This document shows, in pieces, positions 8,106 to 16,965 of a stretch of DNA of 64,000 bases (its first letter is position 1; the number at the start of each line of letters is the position of its first letter). This DNA comes from Robertkochia solimangrovi. Its GTDB lineage: Bacteria; Bacteroidota; Bacteroidia; Flavobacteriales; Flavobacteriaceae. The notes below the pieces were generated by a model. That model had not been told where the DNA came from. It did not search any database and worked only from the letters and a program-made list of their open reading frames with translations. The DNA lies in the NCBI RefSeq assembly GCF_007279655.1, contig NZ_QKWN01000012.1, positions 92,730-156,729 on the forward strand. Direction: 5' to 3'. Made by a program: the position numbers and the translations under genes.

Positions 8106-8929
8106 GGCATTTCGTTTTTAACGATTCTCAGTTTATTTTTTACAAGTTTAGTAATTTCTGCCGTGGCAACGGGGAATACTTTTCTAAGATCAATTTCTTC
8201 GTTTTCCGCCAGCGTGTGCTGTAGGGTTTTCATAAAAATATTCTTGATCTCTGTGGCGAGATTAACTTTACAGATCCCGTTACAGATCGCTTCCTTGATC
8301 TGCTCTTCCGGAACGCCTGAGCTGCCGTGCAATACCAGAGTGGCGGGTGTAATCCTATGGATCCTCGAAAGAAGTTCGATATCGAGCTTCGGGGTTTTTT
8401 TATAAAATCCGTGAGCGGTTCCGATCGCTATGGCCAGCGCATCCACACCGGTTGCTTCCACAAAAGATCGTGCCTCATCCGGCTGTGTGAATCCTTGTGC
8501 GCCATGATCTTGACCGAGTTTGGCGACATAACCTAATTCGGCCTCTACGTGTGCGTTATATGATTCTGCTCTTTTGACCACTTCCCGGGTGATCCTGATA
8601 TTTTCCTCCAGAGGGAGTTCGCTGCCATCGATCATCACAGAATCAAAGCCTGCGTCGAGGCAACGTTGAGCTAATTCTACTGAACCTCCGTGATCCAGGT
8701 GAAGATAGCCTTCCACGCCATAATGTTTTAATCCTTCACGACCCAGCTTAACGGCGGTTTCGAGCCCCATATAGTCGATGGAGCTCTGGGTAAGTTGAAG
8801 AATGATAGGGTCGTTATTTTCAGCGGCTGCCTGGAGCACTCCCTGAAGAGTTTCCATGTTGTAGAAATTGGTGGCAAGTAGGCCGCGTTTAAGATTGGTG
8901 AATTCTGAAAGGCGTTCTTTGATTCTCAC
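8087..8929 (-). CDS. Class II ketose-bisphosphate aldolase (GatY/KbaY-like)
   Basis: The 280-residue protein is a zinc aldolase of the FBA class II/tagatose-bisphosphate aldolase group. It has LHLDHGG (D79 as proton donor, H80 as Zn ligand), H173 in IGTAHGFY, and H201 in LVLHGSSG followed by the phosphate-binding G-S-S-G loop. In the expected pathway it cleaves tagatose-1,6-bisphosphate to glyceraldehyde-3-phosphate and dihydroxyacetone phosphate. The short length and the AgaS-like and LacC-like neighbours favour tagatose over fructose bisphosphate. It lies 19 bases after the PfkB kinase gene and overlaps the amidohydrolase gene. The exact stereospecificity cannot be read from sequence. Confidence 0.88.
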   Translation of the reverse strand: MRIKERLSEFTNLKRGLLATNFYNMETLQGVLQAAAENNDPIILQLTQSSIDYMGLETAVKLGREGLKHYGVEGYLHLDHGGSVELAQRCLDAGFDSVMIDGSELPLEENIRITREVVKRAESYNAHVEAELGYVAKLGQDHGAQGFTQPDEARSFVEATGVDALAIAIGTAHGFYKKTPKLDIELLSRIHRITPATLVLHGSSGVPEEQIKEAICNGICKVNLATEIKNIFMKTLQHTLAENEEIDLRKVFPVATAEITKLVKNKLRIVKNEMPCPDLL

Positions 8930-8948
8930 GATTTAGATTTATTTTAGA

Positions 8949-9893
8949 TTAGGTCTCCGGATCAAATAGTTCTCTGATCCTGTTTTGAATTTGGTCTTTG
9001 TTTTGAAACGCTGCTGTACCACCGGCAGCGGTTGTATTCAGTGCACCCATGATATTTCCGTATTGCAGACAAAATTCCAGAGGAGCTCCTGAAATATATT
9101 TTGAGATGAATCCGGCATTGAAGGAATCTCCGGCTCCGATCGCATCGATGAATTGTGGGTTGATGAATGCCTTTACTTTGATCACCTGATCTTCTGTGAA
9201 ACCGATACTTCCCTGTTCTCCCAATTTCAAGGCGATTGTATTTGCATAAGGACTTACTGCGGTAATGGCTTCTGTGATAGAATCAGACCCGGTTAAAGCC
9301 TTTATCTCCGCTTCATTAGGAAAGAAGACATCTACATAAGGCAGGCAACTTCTGAAGTCGAAGTCCCATGTATTCCCCGGATCCCATTGCATGTCCAGTG
9401 AAGTTGTAACACCTGTTTCTTTTGCTTTTTTGAAGATCGCTATGATGTCTGTTTTGATACCTTTCTGTAAAAAGAAATTGGAAAGATGGAAGTGCTTGTG
9501 TTTGGCTACCTCTTCCCAGGGTATATCCTGGAAGGTGAGAGCTTCCATCGCACCGCAATGAGTGACATTGGCCCGATCTTGATCGTAACTCATTACGACG
9601 GTAACACCGGTATTGAGTGTTTCCGTTCTTTTGATAAAATCAGTGACAACTCCCTTTTTCTTTAGTTCTCTCAAGACAAGATCACCGAAGATATCATAGC
9701 CGATCATACCGCAAAAGGTCGTCTCTGTACCCATCGATGCGGCATTTGAGGCCATGATGCCTGAAGAGCTTCCTAATACAAGATTCATGTGGTCAGCGAT
9801 GATCTCGGTTCCGATTTCCGGGAATCCGTGTATGTTATTTAATATCAGGTCTGCATTCAGTTCTCCTACTACGAATAATTCTTTTTTACGCAT
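8949..9893 (-). CDS. PfkB/ribokinase-family sugar kinase
   Basis: This 314-residue kinase carries both PfkB signatures: the N-terminal GSSSGIMASNAASMG sugar-binding loop and the C-terminal IGAGDSFNAGF, with D256 as catalytic base in the anion hole. It resembles ribokinase-like enzymes more than phosphofructokinases. The transporter of the operon is a Na+ symporter, not a PTS, so an enzyme must phosphorylate the incoming free sugar. This kinase is the best candidate for GalNAc or galactosamine 6-phosphorylation. It overlaps the upstream kinase gene by 8 bases. Substrate is inferred from the operon only. Confidence 0.87.
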   Translation of the reverse strand: MRKKELFVVGELNADLILNNIHGFPEIGTEIIADHMNLVLGSSSGIMASNAASMGTETTFCGMIGYDIFGDLVLRELKKKGVVTDFIKRTETLNTGVTVVMSYDQDRANVTHCGAMEALTFQDIPWEEVAKHKHFHLSNFFLQKGIKTDIIAIFKKAKETGVTTSLDMQWDPGNTWDFDFRSCLPYVDVFFPNEAEIKALTGSDSITEAITAVSPYANTIALKLGEQGSIGFTEDQVIKVKAFINPQFIDAIGAGDSFNAGFISKYISGAPLEFCLQYGNIMGALNTTAAGGTAAFQNKDQIQNRIRELFDPET

Positions 9894-10806
9894 GGCTTAG
9901 ATTTTTAATGTTAATGAGTGGGAGTAAAGATTCCACGTCTGTTTTTCTGAGCATGCCCAGTTCTTCGTTCAGACAATTGGCTGCACCACAGGCGACACCG
10001 TAAGTCGCGATATCTGAATTGGCCATTTGTCTTTCAATGGCAAAGGCGATACCTGCTGTCAGGCAGTCACCGCTACCAACGGTACTGATGACATTATCAA
10101 TGGTTGTACATGCGTGGATCAATTCCTCACGGAAATATAGCCATAACCCTTGTTTGCCTTTGGTATAGGCAACGAGTTTTACGTTTTTTTTAAGATGTTC
10201 GATTACTTCGAAGGGGTTGGTAGTGCCCAAAATTTCACCGGCTTCTGGTTCGTTAAGGTGGATCCCGAAAAATTCCGATTTCAAGGCATTTTTAAGTTGT
10301 GAGCCATTGCAATCTATGATCAGGTCTTTGCCGGCTTCATGACAATGTTCACTGAGGAGTCTGTTGGCGCTCTCGGGAGTTCCGGCTGGCCAGGATCCGG
10401 AGGCAATGATCAATCGATGATTTCTGATCTCCTTTTTAAATATATCCAGAAAGGATTGCCAGTCGCTTTTTGTTATGAACGGGCCCGGTTCCAGAAGTTC
10501 GGTGTTGTTTAATTCCTGATCCTGAGATCGTATGGTGTAGCATTTTCTGTTTTCAGAATCTAATTCCGGTCCTATTACATCGATACCTTTATTCAGGCAG
10601 GCTTCCTTAATCCAGGAACCGTTTCTTCCTCCCCAGAATGCAAGCAGGGTGGCGTCTTGTCCTAACTCTCGTTGGGCAAACGCAATATGCGTACCTTTTC
10701 CTCCGGGATATTCCTGAAGAGATTCAAAACGATTGGTGGTTCCGCTGGAGAATCGGGTGATCCATGCAAAGGTGTCTATCGATGGGTTCGGACAAATGAT
10801 CAGCAT
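9886..10806 (-). CDS. PfkB-family kinase, tagatose-6-phosphate/1-phosphofructokinase type
   Basis: The 306-residue protein belongs to the LacC/FruK branch of PfkB kinases. It starts directly with the phosphosugar-binding strand (MLIICPNPSIDTF), has the PGGKGTHIA loop (34-42) typical of phosphosugar kinases, and ends in VGSGDCLTAG with catalytic D247. The expected reaction is tagatose-6-phosphate + ATP to tagatose-1,6-bisphosphate, which feeds the aldolase two genes later. Gene spacing is 5 bases from the agaS-like gene and an 8-base overlap with the next kinase. LacC-type specificity is favoured by context; fructose-1-phosphate cannot be excluded. Confidence 0.85.
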   Translation of the reverse strand: MLIICPNPSIDTFAWITRFSSGTTNRFESLQEYPGGKGTHIAFAQRELGQDATLLAFWGGRNGSWIKEACLNKGIDVIGPELDSENRKCYTIRSQDQELNNTELLEPGPFITKSDWQSFLDIFKKEIRNHRLIIASGSWPAGTPESANRLLSEHCHEAGKDLIIDCNGSQLKNALKSEFFGIHLNEPEAGEILGTTNPFEVIEHLKKNVKLVAYTKGKQGLWLYFREELIHACTTIDNVISTVGSGDCLTAGIAFAIERQMANSDIATYGVACGAANCLNEELGMLRKTDVESLLPLINIKNLSHA

Positions 10807-10811
10807 TTTTT

Positions 10812-11963
10812 TCAGTCTTTAAAAGGGTATATAGTTACGCCCTGAACCACACGGTTGATGGCGCCTGAAACCGAAGGATTGTCCGGGTTGAGTCCTGTGC
10901 CTATAGATCTGTGATAGCCGAGTAACTGGCCGATCAGGGTAAATGGGATCATGTCAAAATCAGGATAATTAATGGTGTTTTTCAAAAGTTCGAACGTCGT
11001 AGCGTTGCTGAGGTTTTCGGGTACGATCTTTCCGATACTGAGACAAGCGATCTTATGGTTTTCATTATTGATGGATCTTGCCAGGTCGATCTCATATTTC
11101 CGCGAGTAATCGTTGTTTGAAAATAAGTATACAACCAGTGTCTTCTCGTTCACGACCGCTCGCGGACCATGTCGGAAGCCTAGGAAGGAATCGTGTTTGC
11201 AGATCACTTTTCCATCAGTCAGTTCCTGTAGTTTTAAATGACATTCTCTGGCAATCCCGACCAACGGGCCTGATCCCAAAAATACGACCCGGTCAAACTC
11301 CTGATTGATGAGCCGGTTGAAGAGGTCCGAATGTTTCAATATATGATTCCCCTGGGCGGCGATATGTTCGACTGCAGCCGCTGAATATTGAAAGGGTTTC
11401 TTTCGTATGATCAGAAGTATACAAAGTAACATGGAAGTAAAACTACCGGTCATCGCGAGGCTTTTATCATTAGACTCCTCGGGTAAAAGGATAGCATAAT
11501 TACGTTCCGGATTTTGTCTGGCGTAATTCATGAGGATACCTTCATCATTGCAGGTGATGATGAGGTGTACCATATTTTCTCCACAGATCTGATCGGCAAG
11601 TTCAACCGTTGCAATGCTTTCCGGACTATTGCCTGATCTGGCGAAGGATATCAGCAGCGTAGGACGATGTGGCTCCAGAAACAGATCAGGGTTTGTTACC
11701 AGTTGTGTGGTGGCAATAGCCCTGGTTCTGCACCCTGTCTCTTTTTGTACGTAGGCTTCAACGGCTTCACCGATGAACGCTGATGAACCTGCTCCGGTAA
11801 GTACGATCTCTGTTTCTGGTGTTATATGGTCCTGAAAGAATCGGCGGATCGCAGGTTCCTCTTTTGAGATCTGTTGGAATACTTTCTTCCATAGATGGGG
11901 TTGTCCTTCTATTTCTGAAAGGGTGTAGCAGGTTGATTGTTCTTTATCTGAATCTACTCTCAT
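10812..11963 (-). CDS. agaS: SIS-domain sugar isomerase/deaminase (AgaS-like)
   Basis: I start this gene at the ATG at 11963, which gives 383 residues (MRVDSDKEQ...). The open frame continues further upstream but there it overlaps the transporter gene and encodes nonsense. Two SIS domains are visible: the first has GAGSSAFIGE and SFARSGNSPES, the second has FLGSGPLVGIARE and FLGFRHGPRAVV. This is the AgaS arrangement, similar to GlmS isomerase halves. AgaS converts galactosamine-6-phosphate to tagatose-6-phosphate with release of ammonia. It is the most diagnostic gene for an amino-galactose pathway in this operon. Spacing to its neighbours is 11 and 5 bases. Confidence 0.9.
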   Translation of the reverse strand: MRVDSDKEQSTCYTLSEIEGQPHLWKKVFQQISKEEPAIRRFFQDHITPETEIVLTGAGSSAFIGEAVEAYVQKETGCRTRAIATTQLVTNPDLFLEPHRPTLLISFARSGNSPESIATVELADQICGENMVHLIITCNDEGILMNYARQNPERNYAILLPEESNDKSLAMTGSFTSMLLCILLIIRKKPFQYSAAAVEHIAAQGNHILKHSDLFNRLINQEFDRVVFLGSGPLVGIARECHLKLQELTDGKVICKHDSFLGFRHGPRAVVNEKTLVVYLFSNNDYSRKYEIDLARSINNENHKIACLSIGKIVPENLSNATTFELLKNTINYPDFDMIPFTLIGQLLGYHRSIGTGLNPDNPSVSGAINRVVQGVTIYPFKD

Positions 11964-11974
11964 AATCGCTATGG

Positions 11975-13753
11975 CTATAATTTTTTTCTTAGTTGTAACA
12001 GTATCAGGAGGCATGTGGCAGCTATTGCCAATAGTATGGTTCCCCATATCGGGCTTCCCAGCAGTAATTTTCCGATTCCGATCATCAGGCTGTAGATGCC
12101 TGTGGTTCCTATGCTCATCGAGGCAAGTGCTGCCGGGAAATTGATCGGTTTGGGAATGATACCTGCGCGGTCTGTAGCCGACAGGGTTTTTAGTATAGGG
12201 GTCCATCCGGAGCCTCCGGGATTTACCTTTTTTACGAATTTTATCAGGGTCTCACGATCGGTTTCCGGACTCACATAGGCGGTGATGATCCAGCAGACCG
12301 TTGTAATGGAGACACCGATGATCAGTTGTTGCCATGATTCCAGGGCTGGCAGATGTAAAAGGGATTCGTGTATGAAGGCAAAATACAGCGCCACCAAAAA
12401 GGAAACGATCATAGCTACCAGTTCAGTAGCGGCATTGATGCGCCACCAATACCATCGTAATATGAATAGGAGTCCGGTGCCTGCTCCGATCTGTAATAAT
12501 ATCTGAAAGCCTTGTAAGGCATTGTTTAGCAAGATGGCCATTATGCCACCGGCGATCATGATCAGTAAAGTAGAGATCCTTCCGATTTGAACCTGTTTTT
12601 TATTTGAACTTTTCGGATCGATAAAGCGAGCATACACATCATTCACCAGATAGGATGAGCCCCAGTTCAAATGCGTTGAAAGAGTAGACATGTATGCTGC
12701 CAGTAATGAGGTAACCACCAGTCCCATTGCACCCTCGGGTAAAAAGGATAGCATGGCGGGGTAGGCCATATCATCTCCAATAATGGAAGCTGATTCAGGA
12801 AAAGCGGTTTTTAGGGCTTCCAGGTTTGGAAATACCACGATTGAACATAAGGCAACCACGATCCATGGCCATGGCCTTAATGCATAATGGACGATGTTGA
12901 AAAGGAGAACGGATCTTACTGAATGTTCTTCGTTCTTTGCTGAGAGCATCCGTTGTACCATATAACCTCCTCCGCCCGGTTCAGATCCCGGATACCATAC
13001 GGCCCACCATTGAATAAATAATGGAACGAGGAAAATTGTCAGGAAGAGTTCCGGGTTTGAGATGTCAGGTATAATATTCAATCTTTCTGATACAGCGGTA
13101 TTCTTCAAAAGGTTGTCCATACCACCGACCTCCGGGTGGGAGAGCGCTACAAAGGCTGCGATAACTGCGCCGGCAATGGATAGAATAAATTGTATCGCAT
13201 CGGTCAGAATCACTCCTTTTAGTCCGCCTATCGCACTGTAGACCACTGTCACCACCCCGGCGATCAGAAGGGTTTCCACAGGCGTTAAGCCTAAAAGGAC
13301 ACTGCTGATCTTGATGGCTGCGAGTGAAACGATGGCAATGATCATTACATTGAAAAAGAATCCGAGGTAAATGGCCCGGAAACCTCTCAGGAAAGCGGCG
13401 ATCTTTCCGCTGTATCTCATTTCGTAAAATTCTATATCGGTAAGGATGTCGGTTCTCTTCCAGAGTCTGGCAAAAAAGAAAACTGTGAGCATTCCGGTAA
13501 GCAGGAAGTTCCACCATACCCAGTTTCCGGAAACCCCGTGTTTTCTTACAATATCTGCTACCAGATTCGGGGTGTCGGTAGAAAAAGTTGTGGCGACCAT
13601 GGAAATACCTAAAAGCCACCATGACATTTTACCGCCTCCTTTGAAATATTCATCGGATGATTTACCGGCTGATCGGGAACTGTAGATTCCGATCATTAAA
13701 GAGATCAAAAGGAAAACGAATATTATTAATAGGTCTATGGTTGATAGTAACAT
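11975..13753 (-). CDS. Sodium:solute symporter (SSS family)
   Basis: The protein has about 592 residues from the preferred ATG at 13753 (MLLSTIDLLIIFVFLL); an ATG ten codons upstream adds a less hydrophobic tail. It shows some 13-15 membrane segments, beginning with a SMMIG-type first helix, then the GGGKMSWWLLGISMVATTFSTDTP motif region (sodium-binding helix 1) typical of SSS transporters. Further on are IGGLKGVILTDAIQFIL (helix 5-6) and the mid-protein STLSTHLNWGSSYL. Members with this look transport sugars, sialic acid or similar. As first gene of the operon it should import the monosaccharide (probably GalNAc or galactose) unphosphorylated, which explains the kinases that follow. Confidence 0.92.
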   Translation of the reverse strand: MLLSTIDLLIIFVFLLISLMIGIYSSRSAGKSSDEYFKGGGKMSWWLLGISMVATTFSTDTPNLVADIVRKHGVSGNWVWWNFLLTGMLTVFFFARLWKRTDILTDIEFYEMRYSGKIAAFLRGFRAIYLGFFFNVMIIAIVSLAAIKISSVLLGLTPVETLLIAGVVTVVYSAIGGLKGVILTDAIQFILSIAGAVIAAFVALSHPEVGGMDNLLKNTAVSERLNIIPDISNPELFLTIFLVPLFIQWWAVWYPGSEPGGGGYMVQRMLSAKNEEHSVRSVLLFNIVHYALRPWPWIVVALCSIVVFPNLEALKTAFPESASIIGDDMAYPAMLSFLPEGAMGLVVTSLLAAYMSTLSTHLNWGSSYLVNDVYARFIDPKSSNKKQVQIGRISTLLIMIAGGIMAILLNNALQGFQILLQIGAGTGLLFILRWYWWRINAATELVAMIVSFLVALYFAFIHESLLHLPALESWQQLIIGVSITTVCWIITAYVSPETDRETLIKFVKKVNPGGSGWTPILKTLSATDRAGIIPKPINFPAALASMSIGTTGIYSLMIGIGKLLLGSPIWGTILLAIAATCLLILLQLRKKL

Positions 13754-14022
13754 GAAATATTTTTGAAAAGCAAATAAAAACAATTATAACGAAAGAAAAA
13801 ATAAAAATAAATAAAATTTTAATGGATAATTTTCTATTTGTATTGAGTCAATCTCAAAAAACATAACAAAATATTTACTTAAAACTATATATAAGTGTAA
13901 TAATTTACTGTTTGAATAAAATTTAACCTTATTTTTTTGTTAATTAATATTTAATTATAAATTAGTGGCATTAAAAGAAAGTAAAAAGCTTTCGTAACGT
14001 AACTAATTAATTAATTTAATTT
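13754..14022. promoter_or_regulatory. Divergent control region of the utilisation locus
   Basis: This very AT-rich region drives the catabolic operon (minus) and susC (plus). For susC I see TTTG at 13936-13939, an 18-base spacer, and TAAATTAG at 13958-13965, an imperfect Bacteroidota -33/-7 pair. Eleven bases after it lies the inverted repeat GAAAG (13977-13981), N7, CTTTC (13989-13993), a possible operator. On the other side GAAAG at 13791-13795 gives a half-site (CTTTCGTTA on the minus strand) about 40 bases upstream of the transporter start. The same inverted repeat occurs upstream of the GH109 gene. Confidence 0.5.
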
Positions 14023-16947
14023 ATGAAAATTAAGCTTTGTATTGTTTTTCTTTGCCTGGGACTCAGCTTCACCTGGGGACAGAATTCAGGCGTTATTAAA
14101 GGAACGGTCAGGGATAGTGAAACAGGTGTTCCTATTCCGGGGGCTAGTGTTCAGGAAGTAGGCACCACTAATGGAACAGCAACTGATTTTGATGGAAATT
14201 TCAGTTTAAACGTCTCTGCAGACGGTGTGATCAGGGTCTCTTATCTGGGATATGAATCTCAGGAGATCTCAGTAGGTGGCAGATCCGATATCTCCGTTGA
14301 TCTGGTGGTATCTGCATCGGAACTTTCAGAAGTTATCGTGACCGGATATACCCGGCAAGCCCGGGGTGAAGTTACAGCTTCCGTACAGACTGTTAGCAGT
14401 GAAAAATTGCAGGATGTCACTTCTCCTGATGTTTCTACCATGCTTCAGGGGAAAGCGTCCGGGGTTCAGGTAGTTCAGGGTTCGGGACAACCCGGAGCTA
14501 ATCCGAGTATCACTATTCGGGGTATCACCTCTATGAATGGAAGTGTGAGTCCTTTATGGGTAGTTGACGGAGTTATTGTTCACGGAACTCCTAATCTGGC
14601 TCCTAATGAGATCGAAAGTATTTCTGTTTTAAAGGATGCTTCTGCGACTGCGCTCTACGGATCCCGAGGTGCCAATGGGGTTGTGGTCGTATCAACCAAA
14701 AGCGGAGTATCAGGGAAAACAACGGTCAGTGTATCATCCAGGATCGGGGTTTCTAAATTCAATAGTGGAAATTTCGATGTTATGAATTCCGCTCAGCTTT
14801 ATAATTATTATGAGAACTTTGGCAATCCGTCAAGTATTCCGGATTACTTTACTCCGGATCTCCTGAACAGAGATTTTAACTGGTTGGATAATGGTACACA
14901 GGATGGTGTGGTTCAGGACGTGAATCTCAGTATGACCGGAGGAACCGAAAAGTCAAAGACCTATGTCTCTATAGGCTATTTTAAAGAAAAAGGAACCTTG
15001 AAAGGGTATAATTATGACCGTGCAAGTTTCCGTCTGAACCATGAATACAAAGTGTTTGATAATCTTACGCTCAAACCTAAAGTTGCCTTCAATTACGAAA
15101 AGACCGATGATCGTCAGCATTCCCTCTATGCATTATACACCTATATGCCCTGGGATTCTCCGTATGATGAAAATGGTGATCTGATCAATCCTCAGGATTA
15201 TCAGGGAACCTGGTACGGACGCGATAACAGTAATTATCTGTACGACCTGCAGTGGAACTATGGTAAAAATCGCGAATTCAACCTCTTCACCAATTTTGAC
15301 ATTGAATACGAGATCGTACCGAATTTGAAATTCATCTCCACGAATAGTATCACCATGTATTATTCAGATTATATGTCCTATACTGACCCGGCTTCGAATT
15401 CCGGATTGGCCAATAATGGACAATTATATAAATCGAATGCCAAACGAATCACGAACTTTACCAACCAGATGCTTCAGTATAAGAATCAATTTGGTGATCA
15501 TAGCGTTAGTGCATTGGTGGCATATGAGTATAACGATTATAAATATCAATCGTCCAGTGCCACCGGATACGGTATCGTAACCGGAACCACCATCCTCGAC
15601 AATGCGGCTACACCGGGTGCCGTTGGAGGATCTGCAAATGATTATGCATTACAATCGGTTTTATTCAACTCTGATTATTCTTATGCGAACCGGTATATGG
15701 CTCAGTTCTCTATCAGAAGAGACGGGGCCTCTAATTTCGGAGAGAATAACCAATATGGTACCTTCTATTCCGGAAGTTTAGGTTGGAACATCCATAATGA
15801 GAATTTTTTCAATGTAGATGCCGTTGATCAGTTGAAATTACGGGCCAGTTATGGTGCGGTAGGAAACAGGCCTGGGTCTCTTTATCCACAGTATGATCTT
15901 TATAGCCTGGGTAATACATACGATGGGTTTCCGGCGCCAACGCCTTCCCAACTCGGGAATGATGATCTTGCCTGGGAGAAGTCCTATCAAACCAACATTG
16001 GTATCGATACCCGTTTTATCGATCGTCTTAACTTTTCTGCAGAATACTATTATAAAGATACCTCAGACCTGCTTTATTTTGTTACCCTGCCATCGACCAG
16101 TGGATATACCGGATACTGGGAGAATGTGGGAGGTGTCACCAATAAAGGTTTTGAAGCATCTCTTGATTTCGACATCTTTAAAGGCGATGCGTCAGAATTC
16201 TACTGGAATATCGGGGGTAATATCGGAACCAATAAGAATGAAGTTACCGATGTTTACGAAGGGGAGGATATCGATCGAGGAACCAAGCTTACCCGTGTGG
16301 GCGAGGACTTCAATTCCTGGTTCATGCGTAAATGGCTTGGAGTGGATGCTGATACCGGTTCTCCTCTCTGGGAGGTTGTTGATGCTGAAACCGGTGAGCG
16401 TACTTCTACCACCGATTATAATGCAGCAACAAAACAGATCGTAGGGTCAGCTTCACCTGATTTCTATGGTGGATTCTCTACACTGATGTCTTATAAAGGA
16501 TTCAGTCTGAGTGCAAATTTTGCCTTTGTGAGTGGAAATAGGATCTATAATTCCTCCAGAGAACTGTACGATGCCGATGGCGCGTATCCGACTTATAACC
16601 AGCAGGTTCTGGCGGATGGTTGGAGCCGTTGGGAACAACCGGGAGATATTGCAACGCATCCTCAGTTGCTGTATGGTGGAAATAATCTTTCGAATAAAAC
16701 CTCCAGCAGATATCTGGAAGACGGAAGTTATATCAGACTTAGAAATGTCCGTTTCGGCTATACCTTCGGTTCAGGCCTGATCTCGCACACCGGTATCAAA
16801 AGCCTTGAGCTCTATGTGACCGGAGATAACCTTTGGACGATCACTGACTATACCGGGATGGATCCGGAAGTAGGAGCCGATGGATATAGCAGTACTTTAT
16901 ACCCGGTTCCAAAACGAATCGCATTCGGACTTAATCTTTCATTTTAA
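14023..16947 (+). CDS. SusC/RagA-family TonB-dependent outer-membrane transporter
   Basis: The 974-residue protein has a signal peptide (MKIKLCIVFLCLGLSFTWGQ), a carboxypeptidase-regulatory-like domain (about 22-105, GTVRDSETGVPIPGASV), a TonB plug (about 115-225, with QVVQGSGQPGANPSITIRG and the DASATALYGSRGANGVV signature of SusC proteins) and a 22-strand-type barrel ending in Phe (AFGLNLSF). It lacks an STN domain, so it is not a sigma-signalling transducer, in contrast to the second SusC in this window. With the SusD protein 18 bases downstream it should import oligosaccharides across the outer membrane. The CAZymes downstream suggest a GalNAc/Gal-containing glycan. Confidence 0.96.
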   Translation: MKIKLCIVFLCLGLSFTWGQNSGVIKGTVRDSETGVPIPGASVQEVGTTNGTATDFDGNFSLNVSADGVIRVSYLGYESQEISVGGRSDISVDLVVSASELSEVIVTGYTRQARGEVTASVQTVSSEKLQDVTSPDVSTMLQGKASGVQVVQGSGQPGANPSITIRGITSMNGSVSPLWVVDGVIVHGTPNLAPNEIESISVLKDASATALYGSRGANGVVVVSTKSGVSGKTTVSVSSRIGVSKFNSGNFDVMNSAQLYNYYENFGNPSSIPDYFTPDLLNRDFNWLDNGTQDGVVQDVNLSMTGGTEKSKTYVSIGYFKEKGTLKGYNYDRASFRLNHEYKVFDNLTLKPKVAFNYEKTDDRQHSLYALYTYMPWDSPYDENGDLINPQDYQGTWYGRDNSNYLYDLQWNYGKNREFNLFTNFDIEYEIVPNLKFISTNSITMYYSDYMSYTDPASNSGLANNGQLYKSNAKRITNFTNQMLQYKNQFGDHSVSALVAYEYNDYKYQSSSATGYGIVTGTTILDNAATPGAVGGSANDYALQSVLFNSDYSYANRYMAQFSIRRDGASNFGENNQYGTFYSGSLGWNIHNENFFNVDAVDQLKLRASYGAVGNRPGSLYPQYDLYSLGNTYDGFPAPTPSQLGNDDLAWEKSYQTNIGIDTRFIDRLNFSAEYYYKDTSDLLYFVTLPSTSGYTGYWENVGGVTNKGFEASLDFDIFKGDASEFYWNIGGNIGTNKNEVTDVYEGEDIDRGTKLTRVGEDFNSWFMRKWLGVDADTGSPLWEVVDAETGERTSTTDYNAATKQIVGSASPDFYGGFSTLMSYKGFSLSANFAFVSGNRIYNSSRELYDADGAYPTYNQQVLADGWSRWEQPGDIATHPQLLYGGNNLSNKTSSRYLEDGSYIRLRNVRFGYTFGSGLISHTGIKSLELYVTGDNLWTITDYTGMDPEVGADGYSSTLYPVPKRIAFGLNLSF

Positions 16948-16965
16948 TCAGAAAACAATATAATT

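Noticed and set aside
11964..12206. Upstream extension of the AgaS-like gene by 81 codons
   Set aside because: The extra part overlaps the transporter gene and encodes a Pro/His/Arg-rich sequence unlike any SIS protein; the ATG at 11963 gives the family start.
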